DNA of 64,000 bases from NCBI RefSeq assembly GCF_000007825.1, contig NC_004722.1, positions 2,644,501-2,708,500 of the forward strand, written 5' to 3'. Positions 53,148 to 63,048 of the stretch are shown here, one piece after another (position 1 is the stretch's first letter; every line of letters begins with the position of its first letter). The notes beneath the pieces are model-generated. The model did no database searches. It was not told where the DNA came from and saw only the letters and a program-made list of their open reading frames with translations. Made by a program: the position numbers and the translations under genes. This DNA is from Bacillus cereus ATCC 14579 (GTDB lineage: Bacteria; Bacillota; Bacilli; Bacillales; Bacillaceae_G).

Positions 53148-53810
53148 TTACAATTTGAATTTCTTTTTAAGCTTCTTATATTTTCTATACGAACGTCTAA
53201 CAATGTTTAACATAAAATACGGTATTTTAACCGGGAAAGGTAATTTATATATGAAAGGAAAATAAAAGGTGAAATATGCCTTTTCTAGGTCTCTCCACTT
53301 ACTATCTTCTTTTGTTTTTAAGAAATCAGATACATCGACTACATATCCCCTTCCTTTTTCCATCATCACATTTTTCCCGTGAACATCACAAGGAGTTAAC
53401 CCTTGTTCCCTCGCATACTCTAAAGCCTCATTAATATCAAGTATTACTTGCTTAGGAATTTTAATACCCTTATGAATAGCATCGTATAAGGTAATTTCTT
53501 TTAAACGTTTCAATACTATGAAATTTTCTCCTTTATATATAAGCTTTGAATAAGAAGGATGATTTCCAATTCTTCGGTATACTTCTGACTCTTTTTCAAT
53601 TCCTTCTCCTTCTCGCACGTAAACTTTCACTACCCAATCTTTGTATTCTCTGTGCATGAATACTGCGGCATAATTACCTGTTCCTAAACACTTCCAAAGT
53701 CTAGGAATATCTTTAACTACTACAGGCTCGAATTCATCCTCACTTCGGATGCTTACCTCTTTTAATAATTCGTCATTTATCAATCCCACAAAACTATTTA
53801 TACTCATCAT
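53148..53810 (-). CDS. small serine/threonine-kinase-like protein (YrzF-like)
   Basis: Protein kinase-like fold, about 220 aa. The glycine loop is LGTGNYAAVF, the lysine is in WVVKVYV, the catalytic loop appears as DVHGKNVMME and the DFG-like site as VDVSDF. The catalytic HRD-like Asp is in PCDVHGKN. B. subtilis YrzF/YbdM proteins are similar short kinases. ATG at 53810 (or 53807) follows GGAGTGGGA; the longer frame to 53846 lacks a site. The substrate is unknown. Confidence 0.82.
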   Translation of the reverse strand: MMSINSFVGLINDELLKEVSIRSEDEFEPVVVKDIPRLWKCLGTGNYAAVFMHREYKDWVVKVYVREGEGIEKESEVYRRIGNHPSYSKLIYKGENFIVLKRLKEITLYDAIHKGIKIPKQVILDINEALEYAREQGLTPCDVHGKNVMMEKGRGYVVDVSDFLKTKEDSKWRDLEKAYFTFYFPFIYKLPFPVKIPYFMLNIVRRSYRKYKKLKKKFKL

Positions 53811-53846
53811 TCCCACTCCGGTTTTGCTAAAAGGGGGCCCACCCAC

Positions 53847-54165
53847 ATTTTAACGAAAATATACACTAAGCGAATTTTAGCATAAAACGAGTCATCTTTC
53901 TTCTTAAAATAAAAAGCTAACTCGTTTTATTTAAACTGTTGAATACTTAATATTTATTCCGTTATTCATAGCCAAAAACCGTACGATATAAAAATATTTC
54001 TAATTATTTTCATTTTTTCAGAGTCAACTGTATAGGGCTTTTCTTAGTACAAGTTCTCTTCGTTCATTACCCATGCCAAATCTATAAAACATTGTTTAGA
54101 AGTGTAGCAAAGGTTTGTTAATGGTTCAATTCTTGTTCCACTACTATCTTTGTTAGCTAAAACTT
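53847..54165. other. intergenic region with inverted repeat and a short minus-strand frame
   Basis: AAAACGAGT (53884-53892) and ACTCGTTTT (53920-53928) form a hairpin that could end the upstream minus-strand transcript. On the minus strand a coherent tail ending EPLTNLCYTSKQCFIDLAW, then a stop at 54044, runs from inside the Nudix gene end; it could be a gene remnant. Nothing else seen. Confidence 0.35.
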
Positions 54166-54606
54166 TTATTGTTTTAATAGTCTTTTGTTTAATTCCCACA
54201 ATGCTGTTTTGTTGCTATCCCATTTCAAAAACGTTACTGCTTCCTCAAAGCATAACCATTTATAATTGAAGTGTTCTTTAGATAATGATATGTTTTTTGT
54301 AGGGACTTTAACTCCAAAAGAAAATTCTTTTATTACATAAACCTCTTCTCCCCAAAGGAATCCTCCAACTACATCTTCTACTGATAGTGAAGACACAGAA
54401 TCTAATTGTATATATGGACATTCTCTTGTAATACGAGCCTCTTCAAACGCTTCCCGTTTTGCTGATTCAATAGGAATCTCACCGTCTTCTCCGCCACCAG
54501 CTATTCCTTGCCAATAACCATAATCACTTCGGTTAAAAATGGCATATTGAATAGAATCGGCAGTTTTTATATAAGGAAATATCAATACTTGATATGGCGC
54601 TCTCAT
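54166..54606 (-). CDS. Nudix hydrolase
   Basis: 146 aa. The Nudix box is present as GGGEDGEIPIESAKREAFEEARI. The N-terminal part (YQVLIFPYIKTADSIQYAIFNRSD, then WQGIAGGGE) resembles dihydroneopterin-triphosphate pyrophosphatase-type Nudix enzymes, but substrate is not certain. ATG at 54606 has GAGGAGG upstream. Monocistronic on the minus strand. Confidence 0.88.
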   Translation of the reverse strand: MRAPYQVLIFPYIKTADSIQYAIFNRSDYGYWQGIAGGGEDGEIPIESAKREAFEEARITRECPYIQLDSVSSLSVEDVVGGFLWGEEVYVIKEFSFGVKVPTKNISLSKEHFNYKWLCFEEAVTFLKWDSNKTALWELNKRLLKQ

Positions 54607-54822
54607 TACTTAACCTCCTCTCGAAAATAAGTTTTAAATCAATATGAATAAAGAGCCGCCATCACAATTCTACATTATTAGTGCAGGTTTATAATGTCGG
54701 CCCTCTATTTTTAAATAATTTTATTTTTCATAAACAGGCTTACTCTTAACAGAGGAAAAACTGATTATTTCTTGTCGAATTTGTTTAGCATGGTTTTTCC
54801 TAAATGTTAGCAGTACCCTATA

Positions 54823-55938
54823 TTATTCAATTGCGCCAGCAACATCATAATCATTTAAATCTAATTCAATCGTTTGTCCGAGCGCTAGTTTAGCAAGTTC
54901 CGCTCCTAGATATGGACCAGCTGTTAAACCCGAAGCTCCTAATCCATTCGCAACGAGAATTCCTTCAAAGTTAGGTAGCGGTCCGATAACAGGTAAGAAT
55001 CCTGGTGTGAATGGTCTGAATCCAACTCTCGTTTCAAGCATTGTAGCATTTTCTAAGCCAGGTGCAACTGCTAATGCCTTATGGAATACTTCATGTAAAC
55101 CACCTGCTGTTACACGATGATCGAAACCAGTATCATTCTCATGTGTTGCACCAATTACGACATGACCATTGTCAAACGTTAAAATATATTGATCGTTTGG
55201 TGGCATAACAACTGGCATATTTTCTGTTGCTGTATTTTCAATTTGCAGATGAACAATTTGTCCTTTTTGGAATGTAACTAAGAAATTAATTCCTAATGGT
55301 TTCAAGATTTCATTCGCCCATGCGCCTACAGTTACAATAACCTTTTCCGCTAAAATTGTTTCATCGTTTACTGTAACTCCCGTAATATGATTTCCTTCAC
55401 GGACTAATATAGCATCGCCTTTTATGAAAGTTGCACCATGTTTTTTCGCAGCACTTATTAATGCATTGCGTAATAATCTTCCATTTACTCGTGCAGCACC
55501 ACTAATATGAACAGAACTATATTCGTCTGATAATGCTGGGAATAATTTTTTTGTTTCTTCAGCTGATAAGCGAGTTATTTCACCAATCTCCGGGGCATCT
55601 TCACGTCGTTTATAAGCTCGCTCTTCCATTTGATCTAACTTTTTCTCGTCAGTATGTAAACTAATTGCACCTACACGATTATATCCTGTGTCAGTTTCAC
55701 CGTCTTCTTCTAATTGCTGAATTAACGAAGAATAGTAACGTGCACCGCCTTTAACGATTTTATACCATGCTTTATTACGGCGCTGTGATAGCCATGGACA
55801 TACAATACCTGCTCCTGCATCGGTTGCTTGCCCTAATTGTTGGCGATCCACGATAGTAACATTCGCACCTGCCTTAGCAAGATGATAAGCAGTAGACGCT
55901 CCTAAAATTCCTGATCCAACTACAATATACGATTTCAT
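54823..55938 (-). CDS. FAD-dependent amino-acid oxidase/dehydrogenase (DadA/ThiO-like)
   Basis: 371 aa flavoenzyme of the D-amino-acid oxidase family. Nucleotide-binding motif VVGSGILGASTAYHLAKAGANVTIVD at the start, GAGIVCPW, and the late cofactor region GFRPFTPGFLPVIGPLPNFEGILVANGLGASGLTAGP. Closest types are D-amino-acid dehydrogenase (DadA) and glycine oxidase (ThiO); it is not in a thiamin operon, so DadA-like is preferred. ATG at 55938 follows AAAGGTG. Confidence 0.9.
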   Translation of the reverse strand: MKSYIVVGSGILGASTAYHLAKAGANVTIVDRQQLGQATDAGAGIVCPWLSQRRNKAWYKIVKGGARYYSSLIQQLEEDGETDTGYNRVGAISLHTDEKKLDQMEERAYKRREDAPEIGEITRLSAEETKKLFPALSDEYSSVHISGAARVNGRLLRNALISAAKKHGATFIKGDAILVREGNHITGVTVNDETILAEKVIVTVGAWANEILKPLGINFLVTFQKGQIVHLQIENTATENMPVVMPPNDQYILTFDNGHVVIGATHENDTGFDHRVTAGGLHEVFHKALAVAPGLENATMLETRVGFRPFTPGFLPVIGPLPNFEGILVANGLGASGLTAGPYLGAELAKLALGQTIELDLNDYDVAGAIE

Positions 55939-55969
55939 TTCAAACACCTTTTCTCTTTTGCTAATTATA

Positions 55970-56010
55970 TAAATATAAGAACATTCCTTAGTATAATGGA
56001 AGGAATGCTT
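55970..56010 (-). terminator. hairpin downstream of the YdeI-like gene
   Basis: On the minus strand GCATTCCTT / AAGGAATGT arms. The T run is short, so termination strength is uncertain. Confidence 0.5.
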
Positions 56011-56064
56011 TTTTCAATGTACTCATCACAATTAATTGTTGCAGCATTGTGACTTCCTTAATCA

Positions 56065-56718
56065 TTATTTTTTCTTCTTACGGAATAATTCAATTGTTTT
56101 GTAGCCTTGTGAAAGGATTTCTATCATTTTCTCTAGACGTTTTTCACGTGTTTTTTCTTGTTTCACAGAAAAAAGATTACGTGCCCAATCTTTTTGGTAT
56201 CCAGGCGTTAAACTTTGATAAAACTTAAGTTCATTCGGATGATTAGCTAATAATGCTTCAACATCTTTAATTCGATCTGCATAATCGGCAACACATTGAC
56301 TCATAGCAGATGTTTTTGTTGTTTTTTTCTTTTCACGTTTTAAACCAACAACAGTAAAGACTTCATCCATACTTACCATTCGTGCAAATTTAATATCGCT
56401 TTCTCCCACATAACCATCTTCTCCAACGTTTAATGCCGGAAACATCTCATCACGGTGAATAAACGTACTATAACGAGCATTACCTTTTTTCGGATATGCG
56501 AAGAATACGTAACCTTTTTCAATTAGTAATTCTTCATTACTAATAATAAAATTCGTTTGTTTCACCATTTCATCAAGCGTTTCTACAAATATAAAGATAG
56601 CATCGTGTTCTTTTGAGAATGCAGTTTCTTTACCTGTAAAAATGTCATAATCACTTGGTTCGTTAATAACGACCATATTTGTATACTTATTAAGTTTCAA
56701 TTTATCAATAACTGACAT
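56065..56718 (-). CDS. YdeI/OmpD-associated family protein
   Basis: 217 aa. The C-terminal third (YQKDWARNLFSVKQEKTREKRLEKMIEILSQG) is the diagnostic Arg/Lys-rich helix of the YdeI / OmdA family; the N-terminal part is a short alpha/beta region. Relatives have been linked to antimicrobial-peptide survival in enterobacteria, without a known mechanism. No signal peptide. Single gene. Confidence 0.85.
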   Translation of the reverse strand: MSVIDKLKLNKYTNMVVINEPSDYDIFTGKETAFSKEHDAIFIFVETLDEMVKQTNFIISNEELLIEKGYVFFAYPKKGNARYSTFIHRDEMFPALNVGEDGYVGESDIKFARMVSMDEVFTVVGLKREKKKTTKTSAMSQCVADYADRIKDVEALLANHPNELKFYQSLTPGYQKDWARNLFSVKQEKTREKRLEKMIEILSQGYKTIELFRKKKK

Positions 56719-56861
56719 AATAATCTTCCTTTACATTCAAAATTCATTGTACATACTTTTTCGTACTGTTCTAGTGTATTATATGTATTAAGAAAATCAA
56801 ACTTTAAATCGTATTATTCTGCTGCAAAAGAACATAATTCTTTACTAGATGGGGTGGTTTT

Positions 56862-57044
56862 ATGCCATATGTAATCCGAGATGAAGGGCTAGTTTTACAA
56901 GGGGATGATGGAAAAGAACCAATTTTTCATACATATGAAGAAGCTGAGGAAACATTAAAAACATTAACTATACCGCAGTTTCCGAAACATATTAGAAGAA
57001 AACCATTTACACCAAAAATAATAAAGATAGCCGCTTCTGAATAA
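56862..57044 (+). CDS. 60-residue hypothetical protein
   Basis: Short soluble protein starting MPYVIRDEGLVLQGDDGKEP, then HTYEEAEETLKTL. It looks like a single small beta-alpha unit with a basic tail KHIRRKPFTPK. ATG at 56862 has ATGGGGTGG upstream. Its stop codon lies inside the bidirectional terminator shared with the next gene. Function unknown. Confidence 0.7.
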   Translation: MPYVIRDEGLVLQGDDGKEPIFHTYEEAEETLKTLTIPQFPKHIRRKPFTPKIIKIAASE

Positions 57045-57062
57045 GAACCGGCTATCTTTATT
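57023..57062. terminator. bidirectional terminator overlapping the small gene's end
   Basis: AAAGATAGCCG / CGGCTATCTTT arms, with the stop codon of the plus-strand gene in the loop region. Confidence 0.85.
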
Positions 57063-57064
57063 AT

Positions 57065-57832
57065 TCATAACTTAATAGCAAATAAAGTATATAAAAACTC
57101 TTTATATTGATCTTCTGTAATTTCACGCTTAGTTTTTTCCCCATGAATAATTTCGGTTAAACTTGTATTCGTTAATGAAATATGGCCAGAGTTCGTCAAC
57201 TTTACTGCAATTGGTCCTTTATTAAAAATAGACTTCTCATCTTCTATCACTCTTCTTTGAACATCATTTACTACTATCTCATCAATAATATGTTTATAAA
57301 AAGCATGACAAACTTTCCATTCTCCAGCAGCATCTATTCTTTCTAAAACATAATTTCCTTTATTCGTATCTTTCCGTCTCACCCGGTACGAACCATTTTT
57401 TGAAGAAACCGACTCGCCAGTAAAAGGTACAGGAACAAGAGGTACTAACGAAGCTATACCTATATCAATTAAATACTGTACATTATCATAAGTTAAAATA
57501 ATTGTTATATGGCCATCCTCAAGTGCCCATGCATTTATATCGTTTTTATACACCGTACCTAATGCCAGTTGTACATCATAGCCACAGTCTCTTAAGAAAT
57601 AGTAAAAAAGAGTATTTAATTCGTAGCAAAGTCCACCACGGGAACTAGTTAAAATTTTCTCTCGTAAGTTTTCCAGAGAGATTTGATTCGTATTTCGTGC
57701 TATAACATCTAAATTCTCAAATGGTATAGTATGCGCAAACGAAAAGAGTATGGTAGGTAATTCTTCAAACGTTACATCATTACGTTTTTTAAGATTTAAT
57801 CTTGTGAAAAGCTGATCTTGTAAACTTGTCAT
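57065..57832 (-). CDS. nat: arylamine N-acetyltransferase
   Basis: Transfers acetyl from acetyl-CoA to arylamines and hydrazines. The catalytic triad is visible: Cys in SSRGGLCYELN, His in LEDGHITI and Asp in YLIDIGIASL. Length 255 aa is near the usual 255-280. ATG at 57832 follows AAGGGGTGC; three codons earlier another in-frame start is possible. The B. cereus group carries several paralogues (known). Single gene. Confidence 0.93.
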   Translation of the reverse strand: MTSLQDQLFTRLNLKKRNDVTFEELPTILFSFAHTIPFENLDVIARNTNQISLENLREKILTSSRGGLCYELNTLFYYFLRDCGYDVQLALGTVYKNDINAWALEDGHITIILTYDNVQYLIDIGIASLVPLVPVPFTGESVSSKNGSYRVRRKDTNKGNYVLERIDAAGEWKVCHAFYKHIIDEIVVNDVQRRVIEDEKSIFNKGPIAVKLTNSGHISLTNTSLTEIIHGEKTKREITEDQYKEFLYTLFAIKL

Positions 57833-58009
57833 ATTTAGCACCCCTTAAAAATTTATAAGTTTAAATAATATATGCTGATTGTAAATTTTAAGGGGCACTG
57901 TAACAATGTACATTTCATTTAACTGTACCGGTACAAAAATTACGATTCACATAGGAGGTGTCATTACACATGTTTTTTGTAATCACTTCTTTTTGGGGCA
58001 AATCAAAAG

Positions 58010-58515
58010 CTACGAATATAAATTTAATAGTTTATCTATAGGCAAATTATTACTATCACTTAAATCAACAAAATATTTGAAGTTGCCACGTTTGGCTCTT
58101 TTTAGCTTGATTACTAACAGTGGTATCCCAAACAGGATAAATCCTCATTGCCATTTTCCCTGTTTGACTTTGTGTTCTCAATATTTTTTCTTTAAGAAGA
58201 ATCTCTTTAGGCAAAAATAAATTGCCCTAGTTTATTATCAGCAATACAAGTGATTACTAATAAATCAGGAGCAGCTTCATAAGAGAAAGCTCTATTTCGC
58301 ATATTTTCATCTTTCTCCCAAAAAGAAACAAATTGACCAATTTTATTAGGTGTAACTTTTGATTTTCTAAAACGAATGGTTTTGTTATTTAAGTGGAATA
58401 AACATCCGGCATATTCTGCGTTTTGCTTTTCTTCTTTTAGATTCGTAATCATTAAGTTGTTAGGTTTGTAAACTATATTATTTAAATTTTGGATTATAAT
58501 ATTAAAATTGTTCAA
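58010..58515 (-). pseudogene. MepB family protein with two frameshifts
   Basis: Homologue of MepB, encoded beside the MepA multidrug pump in S. aureus; function unknown. The current frame ends NKLGQFIFA. With one A less in the run at 58213-58217, the next frame gives ILPKEILLKEKILRTQSQTG through WQLQ; with one T less near 58076-58078 it continues YFVDLSDSNNLPIDKLLNLYS to the stop at 58010. The total length, 167 codons plus two extra bases, fits exactly. TTG at 58515 has AAGGGGGAG upstream. Both breaks are +1. Confidence 0.82.
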
Positions 58516-58623
58516 AAAAACTCCCCCTTTATTCATCTCTTAGTTTACCACAAACATCAGTTCTTCTATATCGTATATAATTATGAACTAAGTGAAATGG
58601 GGGAATTTAGCAGGATATAATTA

Positions 58624-58992
58624 TTACTTTAATGTACTTAGTTTTTCAATTGCTTGTTGTTCAGTTGCTAAGTAAAAAATGTCATTTCCTTTATTACATT
58701 CATAAATAAAATCTTTTAAGCTTTTACTAGTATACATAGAGAAATCTCCAACAATAGCAATCTTTACCTTATAGTTTATAAACTTTTGAAGGATATCACC
58801 CGCAAGCCGTGTTTTTAGGTCAAAGAAATCTTCACTTATTAAAGATTTATGGATAATAATATGTTTCGCATCTACCTCATTTTGAACTGTTGCCATAGTA
58901 TCTAATGCAGACTGAACATCCGATATTAATACCTTATCGTTTCTAATGACCGCAATATTGATTCCATCGATTACTACTTTCTTTATTTCCAT
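58624..58992 (-). CDS. DUF4180 domain-containing protein
   Basis: 122 aa of the DUF4180 family: INIAVIRNDKVLISDVQSALD, DAKHIIIHKSLISEDFFDLKTRLAGDILQKFINYKVKIAIVGDF are typical. The pattern suggests a SpoIIAA/STAS-like or DUF4180 sensory fold; function unknown. No signal peptide. ATG at 58992 follows a weak site (GGTGGGAC). Confidence 0.85.
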   Translation of the reverse strand: MEIKKVVIDGINIAVIRNDKVLISDVQSALDTMATVQNEVDAKHIIIHKSLISEDFFDLKTRLAGDILQKFINYKVKIAIVGDFSMYTSKSLKDFIYECNKGNDIFYLATEQQAIEKLSTLK

Positions 58993-59148
58993 AGTCCCAC
59001 CTGTACAGAGATAATAAAGTTGTTTAATTTACAATAAAGTCATTTAAAAAATAATATAGTAGTTTAAAAATCCTTCTTCTACTAACGAGGCAGGTTAGTG
59101 GAAGAAATAGCAAGTGGGTTTAACTAGGAGAAGTGTCGATGACATTAC

Positions 59149-59176
59149 AGAAGATACCGAGGTGTCTTCTGTTTTT
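59149..59176 (+). terminator. hairpin terminator on the plus strand
   Basis: CAGAAGATAC / GTGTCTTCTG arms followed by T6. No plus-strand gene precedes it, so it may serve an unseen small transcript or be a remnant. Confidence 0.6.
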
Positions 59177-59224
59177 TAAATTAAGGATATCGATAAATTA
59201 AGATTTATTTACTTAACATTGTAC

Positions 59225-60672
59225 TTATTTTCGGACCGAGGCATCTAATCGGTGAGTATATACAAACCAAGTAATGCTTGCTGTTAATAATGTTGACGAA
59301 ATTAAAGCTGTAAGAACACTATATGTTTGCCAAATAAGTATCGTTGACCAATCGAAGGCAAAAAACATTATACACTGGGCAATAGTAGCGATTAGGAAAA
59401 TAATTGTTACGATTGTTCTCTTTTTTGTCATTGGCTGCTGCTCATTCGTTTTCCCTTTTCTTAATCCTAAGAAAAATAACAGAACGGCTAATAGGCAAAG
59501 AATAATTGTGGTAGACGACAAAATGATGTCCAAAAGCTGTGTGCCACTTATCTCATATGACTGAGTTAGATTGCCGTTTAATATATTTTTAACTTGTAGT
59601 ACCAGGTTTATATTGGTATTTGCGCCGTTGCTCAGTAAGCAGATGGCTGTTCTTTCATTTGGCAGTATGCTACTTTGGTACTAAAATTTGGATTACCCCC
59701 AGTGTGTTCTATAAACGTTTGTTCGGCGTTTACCGACCAACCTGCCGCATAATACATATCATTGACAGCCGAAACAGACATATCACCTCTATGTGATTTT
59801 TCGATGGCCCTGTGAAATATTTCGGGTATGTCCTGCACGATACCCATCTGTATGCCCATCCAACGCGCCATATCTTTTGTATTAGAAATGATATAGCCGG
59901 CAGGTTTATTCCCGGTATAATACGGAGCGTTAAATGGAGTTGTTATAAAAAAGGAAGAACGGTAACCCTGTGCTAACTGTCCAGTGGCTTGAGCATCTTC
60001 TTTATAAACATACGTCTGGTGAAGACCTAAGGGTAGAAATACTTGCTCCTTCATAAAGTCTTCATAGCTTTGTCGTGATACAATCTCAATAACCAAACCC
60101 AATACGTCATAATTAACGGTTCCATAGTTATATTGTTCACCAGGAGAGAACGCCAATTCTGCATCTACCAGCGTTTCCACAGTCTTTTGCAACATATCAG
60201 GCGTATTACCTTGTGGAATATTTTGAAGATGTCTAATATTTGTTAGGCCGCTGGTATGGTGAAGAAAGTTATTTAGTGTAAGGTTTTGCATATCAACAGG
60301 TTTACCTTGATACTTTAACGTAAACCAAGGTAAATATTTTTGGATAGGGTCAGTCATTGATAGCAGCCCTTGCTCTTCCAATAGCAAAATCCCCATACCA
60401 GTAAAAGCTTTACTCACCGAGGCCAACTCATAGAGTGTATTTTCACTTGCAGACAGTCCCTTTTCAAGATCTGCATACCCAGAAGAAAAGTAGAACACTT
60501 CACCATCAGCAAGTATTGAGAGTGACATTCCAGGCACACCTGACGTACGACAGGCATCATCTAGCAATGCTTGTATTGCCACAGATTTCGAATCTGACAA
60601 CGCATAACTTTGTGTTGCGAATCCTGAGAATAATATAAATATCGTTAATACAAAAACAATAGTCTTTTTCAT
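59225..60672 (-). pseudogene. secreted serine hydrolase with C-terminal membrane domain, frameshifted
   Basis: Signal peptide (cleavage near QSYALS), then a class C beta-lactamase-type domain with SVSK nucleophile, the Tyr motif in YNYGTVNYDVLG and the third motif HTGG. The frame stops after EQPSAY at 59632. In another frame ILPNERTAICLLSNGANTN continues to a three-helix membrane tail (59533-59225, 102 aa). A one-base change near 59661-59680 joins both halves to about 480 aa, the usual architecture of these Bacillus proteins. Codon choice and GC are slightly richer than neighbours. Confidence 0.82.
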
Positions 60673-61170
60673 ACACTCTCCTTTCTGAAGAATTATAAGG
60701 GTATAAATAACTTATTTTTATAACTATAAACTAAATTCTGATTTATATTTCTATTTATCTATATAATATCAAATAATTATGAAGAGTTACACTTAAACTA
60801 ACGGGGGCGTTAGTTTAATAAGAAGTAAACAACTTTATTATTCATTTTTTAAGCATTACATAAGCAGATGGATATAATTTGAAACAACTTTAAAGAGCCT
60901 TGCTGCATATAGAATGTAGTAAGGCTCTTATCTTTTTTAATCAAAATTCAATAACTTTATTATCACTATACACCACCCCTTTATAATTTACACAGTATGA
61001 GTAAAATTGTTTTACAAAACTTCGTATTAATCATAGATTAAATTAGCCACAGCTATTAAAATCGCTTCTATTTTTTGTTGTAAACATCTATTTTTTACTA
61101 CTAATACGGTCAATGAAATTAATGATAGTTTCTCTTTTTTATATTTTTTAATATATATATGGGATTACTT
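60673..61170. other. gene-free region with an orphan terminator
   Basis: No credible coding frame. At 60892-60938 AAAGAGCCTTGCTGCAT / ATGTAGTAAGGCTCTT arms plus T6 form a plus-strand terminator without an upstream plus-strand gene. The rest is AT-rich. Confidence 0.5.
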
Positions 61171-61863
61171 TTACTTGTTATAAAAATATTGTGGAGTAAC
61201 ATAACTTAACAAACTATCCAAAGTGTTAATCTCGGCATATGGTTGTATTTTGGTAGTATTCTTGATTTTCTGAGGGTTAAACCACACACCTTTTATATTT
61301 GCATTTTGAGGACCAGCAATATCCTTTTCTAAGTCATCCCCAACGAATAAAGTATTTTCCGGTTGTAAATTTAACTTATTTAATGCTAGTTCGAATATAC
61401 GTTTATCAGGTTTACTAAATCCCACTTCTTCAGAAATAATGATTGTTTCAAAATACTTATTTAAATTCGTGTTAAATATTTTAGCTTTTTGCCTCTGAGT
61501 TGAGCCATTTGTTATAATTCCAACTTTACAGTGCTTCTTTATTTGATTTAAGAAATGAATAGTATTTTGGTCTATTGAAAAACATCTAGGGAAATTATTA
61601 TTCCAAAAATCTTGGATGTAATTGCGTGGCAATCTATACCTTGGCGTGAATTCATCAAACAATGATTCTAAAACTGTCGTTTTATTACTTATACCATATT
61701 CTCTTTTATCGTATTCTTTGAATTTCTGTAACATGTTGCTTTTAGCCGCACCATCTACATTTTCATAACACTTTTCTAAAACAATTAAAAATAATGCCTC
61801 TACTGCTTTATCCCTATCAAGTAATGTATCATCTAAATCAAACAGCATCGCTTTATAACCCAT
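61171..61863 (-). CDS. HAD-family hydrolase (YjjG-like pyrimidine nucleotidase)
   Basis: 230 aa phosphatase of the haloacid dehalogenase superfamily. Motif I DLDDTLLDRDKAV with nucleophile Asp, motif II GIITNGSTQ, motif III lysine in GFSKPDKRIFE and motif IV FVGDDLEKDI. The cap and length match the YjjG/YfnB subgroup that cleaves nucleoside monophosphates, some non-canonical. ATG at 61863 has AAAGGTTGTG upstream. Single gene on the minus strand. Confidence 0.9.
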   Translation of the reverse strand: MGYKAMLFDLDDTLLDRDKAVEALFLIVLEKCYENVDGAAKSNMLQKFKEYDKREYGISNKTTVLESLFDEFTPRYRLPRNYIQDFWNNNFPRCFSIDQNTIHFLNQIKKHCKVGIITNGSTQRQKAKIFNTNLNKYFETIIISEEVGFSKPDKRIFELALNKLNLQPENTLFVGDDLEKDIAGPQNANIKGVWFNPQKIKNTTKIQPYAEINTLDSLLSYVTPQYFYNK

Positions 61864-62127
61864 CAAATCATTTCACAACCTTTCTATATTTCCTAGTAAT
61901 CATCAAAAGTAATCAAAAAAACAATTCATATCAAAGAACTCATAATAGAACGATATTCTAAGAGTTAAATCAAAAATCCTTCTTCTGTTTGTTAATTGAT
62001 GTGAAAGTACACGATTTCAACTAAGGTAGTAGGTGAATTTTTTAATTGTAATTTCTAATTTTCAGATTAATTCGAAGGTATTTTGTGATAAGCTGTACTT
62101 AAAGATTAAATATAAAGGATGATTCAT

Positions 62128-62664
62128 ATGCAAATAAGACCAAAGGTAAGTGAATATAACTCCTATTATGCAACGTATACCAACTTGGTATCAGACGGAA
62201 ATATCATATATATTCTAGAACAACAAATGAAGGAAACAAATCTTTTATTAAAGGGAATTTCTGATAGTGAGGGACTTTTTCGATACGCTCCTACTAAATG
62301 GAGTATAAAAGAAGTAATCGGCCATATTGCAGATACAGAACGTATTATGGCATATCGCTTGTTATCTATTGCTCGAGGCGAGACAGCGGAACTTCCAGGC
62401 TATAACGATGATATGTATGTTCTTAAAGCTGCTTTTGATAAGCAATCTATGCAAGATCTTCTTGAGAATTTAATAGTTGTTCGCCAATCTACCCTGTATT
62501 TACTTAGAAGCTTAGATAAAGAAGCTTGGTCACAAAGAGGAAATGCGAATAATTCTGAAGTTACAGTTCGTGCATTAGCATACATCATTGCTGGTCATGA
62601 GCTTCATCATCTTCAAATTATAAAAGAACGTTACCTTGGTTCTGATGTATATCCAGCAACTTAA
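62128..62664 (+). CDS. DinB family protein
   Basis: 178 aa four-helix-bundle protein of the DinB_2 group. Metal-ligand histidines: KEVIGHIADTERI, and AGHELHHLQII at the end; this is the three-His pattern. B. subtilis DinB-like proteins are damage-inducible or thiol-transferase relatives. ATG at 62128 follows AAAGGATGATT; an earlier in-frame ATG at 62119 overlaps the site. A terminator follows. Confidence 0.9.
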   Translation: MQIRPKVSEYNSYYATYTNLVSDGNIIYILEQQMKETNLLLKGISDSEGLFRYAPTKWSIKEVIGHIADTERIMAYRLLSIARGETAELPGYNDDMYVLKAAFDKQSMQDLLENLIVVRQSTLYLLRSLDKEAWSQRGNANNSEVTVRALAYIIAGHELHHLQIIKERYLGSDVYPAT

Positions 62665-62670
62665 TGTTTG

Positions 62671-62708
62671 AAGAAAAAGAGTCCTATTTATGTAGGGCTC
62701 TTTTTCAG
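62671..62708 (+). terminator. rho-independent terminator of the DinB gene
   Basis: GAAAAAGAGTCCT / AGGGCTCTTTTTC arms. Confidence 0.88.
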
Positions 62709-62865
62709 AATTTATAACGGATTAGCGCTTAGAACCATGGCAATTAAATGTCTTTATTTATAAAATTCACCACATAATATATATGTTATCCCCTCTTATT
62801 CTGTACATAATTTTATTTAGGCTGATATACTATAAACACAATAGTTCTGGAAAGGTGATGATATT

Positions 62866-63048
62866 ATGTATGAACAACAAAATAATAGAGATAGAAATCA
62901 AAAAATGATGTTTTCTATGCAAGGAGTTCCCACAAATAAAATTAATATGCATCAATTACCTAAATGGATTAGAGTTTTTGGCTATTGTGCGTTTGGTTGG
63001 ATGATAGTATTTAGTTTAATTATGATTGTAGGTTTAATTCTGCAATAA
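62866..63048 (+). CDS. small single-helix membrane protein
   Basis: 60 aa: a hydrophilic N-terminus (MYEQQNNRDRNQKMMFSMQG) then one membrane helix (residues 37-59). ATG at 62866 follows AAAGGTGATG. Orientation suggests the N-terminus is inside and the C-terminus at or outside the membrane. Unknown function; a terminator follows. Confidence 0.68.
   Translation: MYEQQNNRDRNQKMMFSMQGVPTNKINMHQLPKWIRVFGYCAFGWMIVFSLIMIVGLILQ

Noticed and set aside
57906..58220. Plus-strand open frame of 104 codons
   Set aside because: It is the antisense of the frameshifted MepB gene; it has no ribosome binding site and its composition is not protein-like.
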